Shown here: in pieces, positions 12,301-23,876 of the stretch
Layout of the letters: each line of letters starts with the position of its first letter
How positions within the stretch are numbered: position 1 is the first letter of the stretch
DNA from: Cryptomeria japonica
Taxonomy: Eukaryota; Streptophyta; Pinopsida; Cupressales; Cupressaceae
Direction of reading: 5' to 3'
Length of the DNA stretch: 64,000 bases
NCBI RefSeq assembly: GCF_030272615.1
Contig: NC_081405.1
Location: 606,489,677-606,553,676, forward strand
Made by a program: the position numbers and the translations under genes
Notes under the pieces: model-generated
Seen by the model: the letters and a program-made list of their open reading frames with translations, nothing else
Databases searched by the model: none
Told to the model about the DNA's origin: nothing

Positions 12301-12969
12301 TAGGCTTCGACTTACTCTCGGAAGTCATAAGGCTAGACAGAAATCATGCACACGTATTAGCCCTGAAACTCATTTAACAATTATAAGTTTGCACATATGA
12401 ACCTTTCCGTAAATAAATGAAACATTATTGGTAAAACCTCTAAGAATGTCCATATTCCTAGGCAAGATACCTCTAAAGACATACACTTCTTAAAATATTC
12501 TAGGAATTATCCCCAATCATAGCAGAGAAACAAGAATTTTCTTCCCTTCAATACACCAATCAAAGCACTAAAAGAGGTAAACCACAATTACCATACTCAT
12601 TCTACCAAGAAGGACAAGAAAACATGTCATCATGATCGATTTCCTTTACCATTACATCTTTTACAAAACTTTATCGCATAGAACTAGCTTCAAATATAAA
12701 TTCCTACAACCATAAATAAGAGTAACGTAAATAACTCAATTTGTTTACACTTTCCAGGCATAAAAGAACCTTTACAATGACAATGTCCCATAACATAGTG
12801 ACAAGTTAATGCCATTTAATCCATGATTTCACATAATAACCATCCACATAACTAGAATTGCGCAACACAAAAGGCCACATGTGAGCATGTCTAATGCTCG
12901 GTCAAAGATAACATGCACGATCAACATCTCTATGCCTGATCTTAAAACAAATAACCTGATCATAAATAT
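12301..12969 (-). other. Element C internal domain, PPT-proximal non-coding part
   Basis: About 670 bases between the PPT and the left end of transposon T. There are no long ORFs and no domain. Confidence 0.6.
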
Positions 12970-13005
12970 GGGTGAATTCACAAAGTTGGTTCCCACTTTT
13001 GCCAA
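12970..13005 (+). repeat. Transposon T left terminal inverted repeat
   Basis: GGGTGAATTCAC, then a GGTTCCCACTTTT-GCCAA block. It matches the reverse complement of 23835-23872 at about 32 of 36 positions, with a 2-base length difference in the T-run. Confidence 0.88.
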
Positions 13006-13039
13006 CGAAGGAATTTGGCGAAAGTGGAAAGTTCAATTT

Positions 13040-13175
13040 TCTAGGTGTTCGAGCGAAATAGGGGCCTTCGCTCGAACTACCCCTGGGAGTTTGAGCAAAC
13101 CACATTGCGGACCTGGGTTCGCTCGAACAGCGGGTGACTTTTGGGTTCGAGCGAACCCCCCCTTTGCTCAAACCA
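13040..13175. repeat. Left subterminal array of TTCGAGCGAA-type motifs in transposon T
   Basis: Repeated, partly palindromic copies such as GTTCGAGCGAAATAGG, CTTCGCTCGAAC, GTTCGCTCGAAC and GGTTCGAGCGAACC in about 135 bases, in both orientations. The same motif recurs near the other end of T. Likely transposase-binding sites, by analogy with subterminal repeats of other DNA transposons. Confidence 0.75.
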
Positions 13176-13205
13176 TTTTTCAGTTAGGATTTTTTTAAAC
13201 ATTTA

Positions 13206-13850
13206 TAAATAGAAAAAGTGACAGTTAAAGGGTCATTATCAAAGTTGTCTTTTTATGTCTGGTGGTGGTTGGATCAAACTAGTCGTCAGCATCACGTGAC
13301 CGAGCTTTGTCTGCAGCAGCTAGCATCTTTCATATTTCAGTTTTCGACCTTTATTATATCAGGTGCACAAAATAACCCTTTGTTTGGTTTAATAATGTCT
13401 TTTTTTATTAAATTAATAAATAATTTGTTTGTTAATTTATTTTTTTAATTAAATAATTGTATATAGTTATTGTTTTTCAACATTTTAGAAAAATGTGATA
13501 ATTTATTGTTTTTCATTATTTTAGAAAAATGTTTGATAATTTAATGTTTTGACTGAAATGTGTCAATTTGTTTTTAAAATTACATAATTGTATATATGTA
13601 TATTTTTTTCAACATTTTAAAAAATTGTTATGAAAAACATAGAAAACTAAGGTAGTAAATCAGAACTTAGAAAAACATTAGCAAAAAAAGAAAATTAGAA
13701 AAATGTCACAAACGTAAATATAATAAATTAAACATTAGAAAAATTAATAAATTTTAATTTAAATAAACATTAGAAAATTTAGATAACAAATTTAAATAAA
13801 TTAGACAAAATAAATCCTCTACAATGTGACCCATTTTCACATCCTATTAC
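13206..13850. other. Transposon T AT-rich spacer
   Basis: No gene supported. It is AT-rich with poly-A and poly-T stretches and short repeated TTTTAGAAAAATG-like phrases. Confidence 0.5.
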
Positions 13851-15180
13851 ATGCACAACATGACCCCTTAAGACCACATATGCCCTGATGATACTATGCA
13901 TTCCCTTAGGAGGTCATAGAGGATCACATATAACATAATAGTGTACATATGACATTCCCTTTAGGATCAGATAGTGTCCTAAGGGGTCATACGTGGTCCT
14001 AAGGGGTCACACATGCATGACCCCTTAGAACCGCATATGACCCCTTATAAAATTGTAGTGTGAACAACATACCCCTTAGTCCGTCAAATAGTGTCTTAAC
14101 ACATGTGTGACCCATTAGAACCGCATATGACCCTTTATAAAATCCTAGTGTGAATGACATACCCCTTAGTCCATCACATAGTGTCTTAAGGGGTCGTATG
14201 TGATCCTAAGGGGTCACGCATGCATTAACACATGTGTGACCCCTTAGTAGGTCACATAGGACCCCTTATAACATCCTACTGTACATATAACATTCCCCTT
14301 AGGATCACATATGACATTCCTACTGTACATATGACATTCCCCTTATAACATCCTACTGTACATATGACATTCCTACTGTACATATGACATTTCCTATGTG
14401 TCCTAAGGGGTCATATGTGGTCTTGATGGGTCACGCATGTGTTATAACACATGTGTGACCCCTTAGTAGGTCACATATGACCCCTTATAACATCCTACTA
14501 TACATATGACATTCCCCTTAGGATCATATAGTGTCCTAAGGGGTCATAGTGGTCCTGACCCATTAGAACCGCATATGACCCCTTATAAAATCCTAGTGTG
14601 AATGACATACCCCTTAGTTCATCACATAGTGTCTTAGGGGGTCATATGTGGTCTTGAGGGGTCACGCATGTGTTATAACACATGTGTGACCCCTTAGTAG
14701 GTCACATATGACCCCTTATAACATCCTACTATACATATGACATTCCCCTTAGGATCATATAGTGTCCTAAGGGGTCATATGTGGTCCTGACCCATTAGAA
14801 CCGCATATGACCCCTTATAAAATCCTAGTGTGAACGACATACCCCTTAGTTCATCACATAGTGTCTTAAGGGGTCGTATGTGGTCCTAAGGGGTCATGCA
14901 TGAATTGACACATGCGTGTCCCCTTAGTAGGTCACATATGACCCCTTATAACATCCTACTGTATATATGACATTTCCTATGTGTCCTAAGAGGTCATATG
15001 ACCCCTTATAACATCCTACTATACATATGACTTTCCCCTTAGGATCATATAGTGTCCTAACATATGCATGACCCCTTAGAACCGCATATGACCCCTTATA
15101 AAATCCTAGTGTGAACGACATACCCCTTAGTCCATCACATGGTGTCTTAAGGGGTCGTATGATATTCCCGTTAAGATCAC
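13851..15180. repeat. Palindromic tandem array of TGACCCCTTA/TAAGGGGTCA motifs
   Basis: About 1.3 kb built from irregular units of roughly 35-200 bases. The core TGACCCCTTA or its complement occurs dozens of times in both orientations, mixed with CACATATGACC, CATCCTACTGTACATATGAC and ACACATGTGT. It includes longer near-identical blocks (for example 14400-14560 and 14640-14800). Inverted copies can pair into large hairpins. It lies inside T, upstream of the plus-strand gene. Confidence 0.9.
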
Positions 15181-15390
15181 ATATTGCAGATTTAATACTT
15201 TTATAATCATATTGGCCCAAATATAATCATATCCAGGCCCAAATGTTATATATCATGTTCTTGAATTTTTTATGTATGTCAAAGATTTAAATATACATGT
15301 GTTAGATCTCTCTATCTCTTTGAAATATATGTTATCTCTCTCTCTCACTAAAATATTTGAAATTTTTACATGTATTTTTGAAAATGAAAA

Positions 15391-15537
<147 letters not shown>

Positions 15538-15579
15538 CTTACATATTTATTTTAACTTTATGACATGTACCTAGATAGA

Positions 15580-17562
15580 TGGCATCCCAGGATATACCTT
15601 CGCAGGCTCATGATCAGGATCCACCAACGCAGGCTCTACATCAGGAGCCACACATTGATGATGTTGATCCTCCATAGTAGGATCCTCCACAGTAGGATCC
15701 CCCCTTGCTCGACATTGCTACTATTTTTCAGTATAGTGATCAAGATTTGCATAGGTTGAGGTCCTATTAGATGACCCTCGTACTAATGGCGTGTACAAGA
15801 GTACATGCACGTCCATTTTTGATAGTTTGTGGACACTGAGGGACCGCTTAGTTTCTCATACCTTATTCTCACCTGAGGTTATAGAGGATATATATAAATA
15901 GTTGAGGAGTGAGGTGAGGGGTCCTCATTCTTTTGTTGAAGTGGTGGGGGTGGTCTCGAAGGAGACCATCAAGGAGAGATGCTTTCCACAATATCAGGAG
16001 AAGAGTAAGGTGAGGAGATATCAGGTTACCAGATGTATCGACCCACAGGTTGCATCACTAATTTACCCATGCTTCTTAGTTGCCCATGGTCATTATCCTA
16101 ATAACGACCAGATACCATTATACTTTGCACAGCAGGTATATGTTGAGGTTCATTGTCAGATGAAACCAAACTACCTTGATATTCCAGGATATTATGGACA
16201 GGGGAGGGACAGGATTGCTGATAGAGATACATATTGTAGGCATGATAGAGCTCTGCCTAGACATAGGGACCTTGTTGGCTAGAGATTTCCTATAGTAGTC
16301 CCAGCCATGGCACCCATAATGGATCACATTGTGATTGCTTCTCAGAGAGAAGCAATTGATAGGATTGGATAGATTGCATCAGCAGCAGCCACCATATCTT
16401 CTGACAGGGTGGGTAGATATATGATGACTCGATCACGTTCGTGATCATCCACAGATCATGCATCTTCTAGTCATAGGGTGGCTTCAAATTCAAATGATCG
16501 GTATATTCCTGCTGGCATCCCCTCCCCAGATGAGGTAGTAGCTATAGTCGGAGGTAGTAGACATGTATAGATGTCACAGTATTTAGCCGAGGACCTACTA
16601 CATGCTTATAGTTTTATTTCATCTTGACTTGGGATACCATTGGCTGATGTTAGAGAGGAGATTCTCAAAGTTGGTCAAGCTATAGTGGGATCGACACATA
16701 CCCTGAGGTAGTCACAGCAATCTCGTCACTCTACGCATGCTCCAGGTACTGACCCACCTATAGATCACTTTGTTGCTGCAAAGGAGGATCTACAATCTGA
16801 TCAAGTCCATATCACAGATGAGGGCCGCTTGGATTCATTTGAGGAGGAGATACAAGTTGTTCAGGTCCATATCACAGATGAGGGTTTGGACTCATTTGAG
16901 GATCAACTGAGAGATTTGAGCCATACTGGATTTATGGACATGCTACTACAGTCAGACACTTCATCCACGATGCTGACTCATCTAGTTAGCCCCTTGCACT
17001 CCTGAGTGATACGTACAGCTAGAGAGAGATATGCAGGCACGAGTGATGTTGTTGATATGATCACGGGATAGGATCAGACTATACAACCTACTCTAGTTGA
17101 TACACAGGTATGTACATGTACATGTGTGTTTAAATTTTTAGAAGATATGTATACATGTTGCAAATTTGTAGGATAAATCTATATATATAGATCATGTTTA
17201 ATAAATAATCTAGAGTTCTAAGTTTTAATTTGTAGATCATTTAAATTGATCGTGGACTAATCCTTAAATTGGCAGTTAGCTCATGTCACTCCTTCCTTGA
17301 ACTCTGAGTGTGTGCGTAGGAGAGATTCTTTAGATGATGTTAGTGTACAGGTTAGTTATGGTTTTTGGTACATATATGTACATGTATGTATACATGCATG
17401 TTACAATTTATATTTAAATTTTTATTTAACTCTACTTGGATTTGATGTACATGCACGTCTAGAGAGACAGATATATTATATTTAATATTTAAATAAATTC
17501 TACTTTTGCAGGTTTCCCCCTCAGATGGTCGCTCAGTTTGTAGCCGACATGATCCCTGTTGA
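15580..17562 (+). pseudogene. Transposon T plus-strand gene: second transposon protein, function unknown, heavily stop-mutated
   Basis: Three-exon model: 15580-17107, 17276-17350, 17512-17562. Splice sites are good (CACAG|GTATGT, GGCAG|TTA, ACAG|GTTAGT, GCAG|GTT), all junctions are phase 0 and the stop TGA is at 17560. The implied length is about 550 residues. There is one 1-base frameshift near 15765 and about a dozen in-frame TAG or TGA codons, each one C-to-T step from CAG or CGA. The N-terminus is Gln/Pro/Asp-rich. The middle (15902-16282, the longest open stretch) contains CIDPQVASLIYPCFLVAHGHYP and LDIPGYYGQGRDRI. The C-terminal part has a short internal repeat (VQVHITDEG.LDSFEE) at about 16805-16905. 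I recognise no family. It faces the transposase gene tail to tail. Confidence 0.6.
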
Positions 17563-18582
17563 TTTGATCCATACTTTATAGCTCATTTACATTTATCTTT
17601 TTATAGACTTTCATATTATATATATTCATGCACGTACATGGAGTTTAGACTAAATTATACTTTATACCTGGTTTGTGTTTGATCAGATTATACATGTTTG
17701 ATTATATTAGATTTATACATGTTTGATTAGATTAGATTTATACATGTTTGATTATATTAGATTTATACATGTTTGAGTATATTAGATTTAAATACATGTT
17801 TGATTAGATTGTATATTTCACATGCATGTACAATGAAGTTTAGACTAGATTATACTTTATATCTCCGTTGTGTTTGATCGGATTATATATATTTCCACTG
17901 CATCATGTGATATGAAGTTTAGACTAGAGATTATATATATTTCATGCACATGTACGTGTTAGATTATATATTTCATGTGCACATGTACATACATGTTAGA
18001 TTATATATGTACTTTATGTTCGATGGACTGGACTGGATTATATATATATATCACGTGCACGTGTTAGAAATACAAGTAGATATGCATTAAAATTTAAAAG
18101 AACATGTTCAAACAAAAGAGTATGTATGAAATGAACAAACTAAACTTAATAGGTCATGTATTGAATAGTTCACATGGTATGTGAGCTTCTAGGTATGTAT
18201 ATTGTAGTTAAATAGTTGACAACATGTACATGTCCTAATTACATTTATGTCCTAATTCCATATTATATCAATTTTACAAATGTACATATTACATTCTAAT
18301 TTAAATATGCATTTTTTAGTTAAATTATTTTAACTAGTGGTCCTTACAAATTAGATGCATTTAGAATTAGATACAGTACCTTATACATACAAATTAAACA
18401 TGTACATGTACTTGAATTAACTTTGAATACATCCTAATTTGATATAATGTATTTAAACTTAAAATATATTTATCCTTTAGTTTCAAAACAAGTTAAGAGA
18501 TCTAGAATTTATCTTGAGTATTAATTCAATTCATGTGGGCTGAACCACATGTGTACTTTGGATTACTAAATATATATATAGT
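17563..18582. other. Transposon T intergenic region between the convergent genes
   Basis: About 1 kb of AT-rich sequence shared as the 3' side of both genes. A short tandem array (17680-17815) repeats a unit like TTGATTATATTAGATTTATACATG four to five times. CATGTACATG palindromes are frequent. Confidence 0.6.
17680..17815. repeat. Short tandem repeat, unit about 30-35 bp
   Basis: Four to five imperfect direct copies of a TACATGTTTGATTA-TATTAGATTTA unit downstream of the plus-strand gene. Confidence 0.75.
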
Positions 18583-21500
18583 TCATACCACATCAAGTGG
18601 TTCAGAATGCTCTTCAATAACACTTAATATTTTGTCATGATCTTCACTATCTAGTCTCCACTTTTGAGACCGCCCTCGACATGGAACTGTTTGAAGAATT
18701 AGGCCAACAACAGTGACCAAGTGACTATACTGATATACCTTGTTGTCAATTTGGTATTCAGTTAAATGAATCCCATGTTGAACAATTTTAACTTGTTTGA
18801 AATATGTCCCTTGCACTACAACTGATCCTGCATGTACATGTATATAAGAAACGTGAGAAATTTAAAATTTCCACGTAAGCAATTTGTACATGTACATATT
18901 CAAATCAGAACTCAAACCTGTGGGAAATGACATTCCATCACTCATCTCAGATTTCGATAACTTCTTTCTCTCTTCTATGCAACGCAATAAATAATAACTA
19001 ACACCTTCTATATTTCCATCTTCTGCTATGACTACAAAAATATCTCCTGCAATTTGACACAAGAAATAAATTCTAAGTTATATGTCATTTTTAGGAAATA
19101 TTTACATGTGTATGTCATGTATGTACCTTTTTTAATCAATCCTGAAATATGATCATAATCACCAGAAATCAAAGGAATGTCTTCAAAGTTTTCACCCTTA
19201 TTTGAATCATCGTATGTGTCAGAAACATCTAGTGGCACCATTTTCCATTCACTAACATATCCAAGCTCTTGGTTCTTGCAATCAACATAGTTTTTGAAAA
19301 TGCATTCAGAACAAAAACATGAATAATCCCTAGTGTATAATGTCTATGGGTGATTATCTGTACTCATGACACAATGCAAAGATCTTGTTCTCTCCACGCT
19401 CTTGCATCCATGCATTGATTTTCTATCCACATCTGCAAAATGTACATGTGTACAAGAATGTACATGTAGATCAAGTTGTTAAATTGAAATATTTGAACTA
19501 GGAACATTTTTTTTTAAATTAAATAAAATACTAAAAGAGAACATGTACCGGTTATCTCCCAAAACACTCTATATGGAATGGGTCTGTATGTTCTTGATGA
19601 TGATTCCCCAGGATAATTAGGTTGCTCAAAGTGTTTCTCACACCATTCAAAAACATCATGTGCATCTTCTATAGTTCTCTTGTGTACTTTATTCGATGCT
19701 TTCTTAGAGCGCGTTTGATACAAGATCCTGCACCATCATGTTCACCCTTTCCATGACCACTCTCAAAAAAACTTCAAACATGTGGTATTTTGTCATTTTG
19801 ATGATATCTACATAGTGCATAAAATGGCCTCGAAGATTTGAATTGTGTCGCACATCCATCAGACCAAACAAAATGTTTAACTATTGTTATGCCTCTATCT
19901 TTCAAATATTCAAAAAACTTCTTAAAGCAATATTGTACAAAAAGAGTGTCATGCTCCTTATCATCACTGATATAGAAGTGGTACTCTTTCTTAATGACAT
20001 GATTTTCAAATGTACTATCAACACCATCCAAATTCATCTGTGCATGTCGATAACACACATGCACCAAAATAGTGATTTGCTTTGAAAAGTAATACTCTGA
20101 TTGAATCTCTTTTTGATGTGCAAAAGAATAATTCTCTACGAAGTCAACTACAGATAGAATAGTTCCAAGTGGGAAAGTGTCTCTTAATCTTTTAAATTAT
20201 TCTTCTTGCCACTTGGCAAAAAAACCATGGCATATGTATGGTTTTATCAACTTACGAAAATTTTCCATAAATGTTCCAATAGGTATTTGCTCTTCTACAT
20301 AATCTAGCCTAGTAGATTCCTTTCCAAATTTTGTTTCAAATTTTTTGTACTTGTAACTCTTGCAATTTACCATCTTCCTCATGTCAGTATCTTCATCTCT
20401 CAAAGGCAATTTAGCCAAGTCCCCGCATGTTCCACAAATTCCTCTTATGCAATTTATTTGACCGGTTGCATTATCATCTGATTTATCACATAAGATGGAT
20501 GCTATGAATTGACTTGTTCGTTTAGGAGGAGCATTTTCAAAACCATCACTATCTTCTCTAATCTTTCGAAACACCTAATAGTACAAGTCAAATTCGATGT
20601 GATAATGACAACAACAAGTTTCGAAAACTTTGTTTAACTTCACATGATATGGCCTTAACTATTCAAACATGGTTTGTCCAATCTTTATATGAGGGTTTGT
20701 TTTAGTAAACAATACATACAATTCATGTTTTGTTGTGTCTATCCAATGTTTTACATGGAGATCATAATGATCATGACCAATCCTTTGCTTGATAACATCT
20801 CTACTATTTGATGAAGGACGAGTATTATCATTCCAAAAACTTGTCACAAAGTTCCTAACAACATCTTCAATTCTATCAGAACGAGGAGCTCTACACATAA
20901 TTGCCCAATTCCCTTCTGAGGTAGTATCATCCAAAATCTTTCTCCTTTTAACATATTTAGATATTGTCCTTCTACTAAAACCAAACTTAGATGACAGTGA
21001 AGAGATTTGTCTTTTTTTAGGCAATCTTTCATTTACTAAAGATGTCAACATCACTCTTCTTGAAATGGTCTTATCTAGTTTTCGAGATTTTTTACCAATG
21101 TTCACCAAACCTTTCTTAACATTATCAACAATAGATTTTTGTAGCTGAGAAGTTTTCCTCTTTTGACTTGTTGTATCTATACCCAACAATTTCATTGGAT
21201 TTATTAAGTCTTTATGAGTAAGTACAATTGATAACAATTGAGCTCTTTCTAGTGTAGTATCAAGATTGTTGAAATGAGACATTATTTCTTTTCCACTTTT
21301 ATTCATTGACCTCCTTTTAGTATGTCTAGGTTCTTCACTGAGACGTTTCAACTCATCCACATCCATTTCAAGTAAATGATCTAAATTTATATAAGAAATA
21401 TTTCTCTTCACCTGTTTAGCTAGATCCATAATATGCTCATCCATATCAGTGGTAGGAGGTAAGGAGCCTGACCCCTCTCCTTCAAAGGTCTCCATTGGTT

Positions 21501-22734
21501 CAACTTGGACAATCTCCTCCCTATGTTCATCAACTATATTGTGTTCTTCAATAGGTTCATTTGCCTTAACTCTCGCTTCAGAACTCCCTTCTTCTCGAGC
21601 TCGTTCTGCACATAATTTAAGAGTTTGTGTAAGATTCTTGAATTAATCAGAGATTATTCAATTAGGTTTAAGAATAGGGGTGAATTTGGCTTAAAGCTTT
21701 ACATGTTAAAATTAGCCCGTTCAATTTGGTTTATTAAATTTAATTACTTTCAGGACCTTATTGTTATAACTCTAATTAAATTACCTGTTTAGGTTTAAAG
21801 TTCAATCTCTAATTTTGAGCACTAATTTAAAACATAGAATAAAATTTTGATAAATTAGAAATTCTAATTTTGAAAATTAAAAGTACAAATATTTTGATGC
21901 ATGCATATGATAAAGGTGACCTCATATTAATTTGTTATGGACCATAATGTAGGTGGACTATAATTTGTCACATCTGCGTATATTTAAGACCTATTATTGC
22001 ATAATAGACCTCCTAATCTGAAATGTTTTTGCATGTACGTGAAGTCATATAAATAGTTCACCTAAATTATTCAACATGTTTAATAGACCTTATAAATTTA
22101 TGTCACATTTAAGACCTATAATCAATGTAATAGTCCTAATAGGCCTTATTATTAAAATCAATATGACCACGTATGAAAAAACATTTCATAATTAATATAC
22201 TTAACTCCCCTTAAGACAGATATATTATGTGATATTAAAGGACCTATCACATGAAATTACTTGTACATGTAGATTAAATATTCAATATATATAATTTAGA
22301 ACCTAGAAATTATGACATAATAGGTCTTATTAATTTTATGACTTAATAGGTCTTATCTATTATAAATGGACTTAATTATATAGGACAAAAATGCAATTAC
22401 ACAACAAGCAAGTTGATGGAATTTGAAATTTGCAAATACACATGTATTATCTCAAATTAATTATGCTTTCCAATTAAAACAAGATTATTTTTAATCCTAT
22501 TATTTCCAATTAATTTAATTAAGATTTTTTAAATTAATTTTCATTAAAAATATTAGATAAAAAATATTGAACTAATTAATTGTTACGTAATACATATTAA
22601 ATTAAATCGAAATAAAATTAAAAATACATACTTGCATCATGATATCTTTGTCTTCTTTGTTCTTGATATCTTTCTTCCATTTCAAGATAATAATTCCTTG
22701 AAGTCTTATTTTGCCTTCTCTTCTTGTTCCCCAT
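18583..22734 (-). pseudogene. Transposon T minus-strand gene: DDE-type transposase with helix-turn-helix, five exons, inactivated
   Basis: Exons, read right to left: 22734-22632, 21605-19549, 19432-19127, 19046-18918, 18827-18583. Donors (GTATGT, GTACAT, GTACAT, GTTTGA) and TGCAG or TTGCAG acceptors keep one frame. The total of 2,840 bases needs exactly one missing base (near 19690) to give about 946 residues. The basic N-terminus begins MGNKKRRQNK. A helix-turn-helix (LSSKFGFSRRTISKYVKRR) lies at about 236-258. Probable catalytic acids are D522 (LSVVDFVENYSF), D617 (WSDGCATQF) and E649 (FFESGHGKGEHDGAG), with 94 and 31 residues between them. A Cys-rich segment (CFCSECIFKNYVDC) sits in exon 3. 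Five in-frame stops all read as single C-to-T or G-to-A changes. The family match to invertebrate-type uncharacterised transposases is from memory. Confidence 0.8.
21606..22631 (-). other. Intron 1 of the transposon T transposase gene
   Basis: About 1 kb, GTATGT..TGTGCAG, AT-rich with no coding content. It is flanked by exons whose junction reads ..RYHDAKRAREEGSS without a stop. Confidence 0.7.
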
Positions 22735-23834
22735 TCTTTTACAAAAAACCTTCAAATTATTGCCCTCAAAATAATTTTCAAATGTCTTCTCTCATCCAAA
22801 AATGCGAATTATTTTAATCATTTGTGTGATAAAAAATGAAAAAAAATATGGACATTTATACGACTCCACAAATGAAAAAAAAAAAAAATGCGTCGGCCAG
22901 AGTTCGAACGAAACCCAACAGTTAAAAATGGTTGGGTTCGTTCGAACATGACCGTTACAAAAAAGTATGAGACAAAATAAAGCCCATTGGTTCGAGTGAA
23001 TAGGGGTTCACTCGAACCCCTTACGGTTCGAGTGAACCCAATTCGCTCGAAGTACTGCTCATTCGAACCCTCCAATTAGAGGTTTCTCCCAAAAAATTTC
23101 AAAGTTGTGAAGAATTAATGACTTCGGATCTCTGGTTCAAAGCACAAATGAAATAATCTTGATAATCCAAAAATATTAGATGGTAGTACTTGGAGCAAGC
23201 TTTCCAACAAGTATAATTTTCTTATATTTTGAATTTATTATGTTCTTGTTTTTTTAATTTTATGGAAAATTGGTTTTTCACCGAACATGAACTTCTCTAT
23301 TCAACGCATTGGGAAAAATAAGAAACTAATTCAAAAAAATTCTAAAAAATATCTATGCCCCTGGTATTGATGTCTTCTTTCTAACAAAAAAAAAAATGAA
23401 ATTTGATTTATATAGAACAAGTTATGTGTTCAAACGTAAACCTATGTCTGAATTATGACTAGTCGGACTTCAAAACTTTATAAAATGAAAAATATTGAAC
23501 ATATCACTATAAAACCAAATTCAAGCCCTGGATATTGATGTTACAAACCAAAATTCGAAAGAATTGAGTTTTTATCATTTATAGAAAAAAAATTATGTGT
23601 TTCGGGAGGCACATCACTCTTTAAAAATTAGTTTGTTGTAAAAAACTATTTTTCGAGGGAGATGGAAAAAAATTTTAAAAATCCTTCAAAAAAAAAAAAT
23701 TTAAATGTATATAGAATCTACAAACAAAATTCTAGAAATCACTAATTTACATCATCTTCAAATTTTTAATAGTTTAAAGTTATAGTTCTCAGAAGTTGAA
23801 GATTATTTTAAAAATGTACATCTCAGTGTCAAAA
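22735..23834 (-). other. Transposon T right-end region upstream of the transposase
   Basis: Likely promoter and leader side of the minus-strand gene. It contains the right subterminal motif array and about 750 bases of AT-rich sequence before the TIR. No further gene. Confidence 0.55.
22888..23066. repeat. Right subterminal array of TTCGAGYGAA-type motifs in transposon T
   Basis: Copies such as GTTCGAACGAA, GGTTCGTTCGAAC, GGTTCGAGTGAA, GTTCACTCGAACC and AATTCGCTCGAAG. It lies about 0.8-1 kb from the right TIR and just upstream of the minus-strand gene, so it could also influence that gene's promoter. Confidence 0.7.
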
Positions 23835-23872
23835 TTGGCAAAAAAGTGGGAACCATTATTGTGAGTTCACCC
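23835..23872 (-). repeat. Transposon T right terminal inverted repeat
   Basis: The reverse complement begins GGGTGAACTCAC and continues GGTTCCCACTTTTTTGCCAA. It is followed by ATAT. Confidence 0.88.
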
Positions 23873-23876
23873 ATAT

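Noticed and set aside
13851..15180. A CRISPR-like array
   Set aside because: Repeats are irregular, occur in both orientations and have no unique spacers of constant length; this is eukaryotic transposon sequence.
17680..17815. Short direct repeats resembling an array with spacers
   Set aside because: A simple imperfect AT-rich tandem repeat with no spacers.
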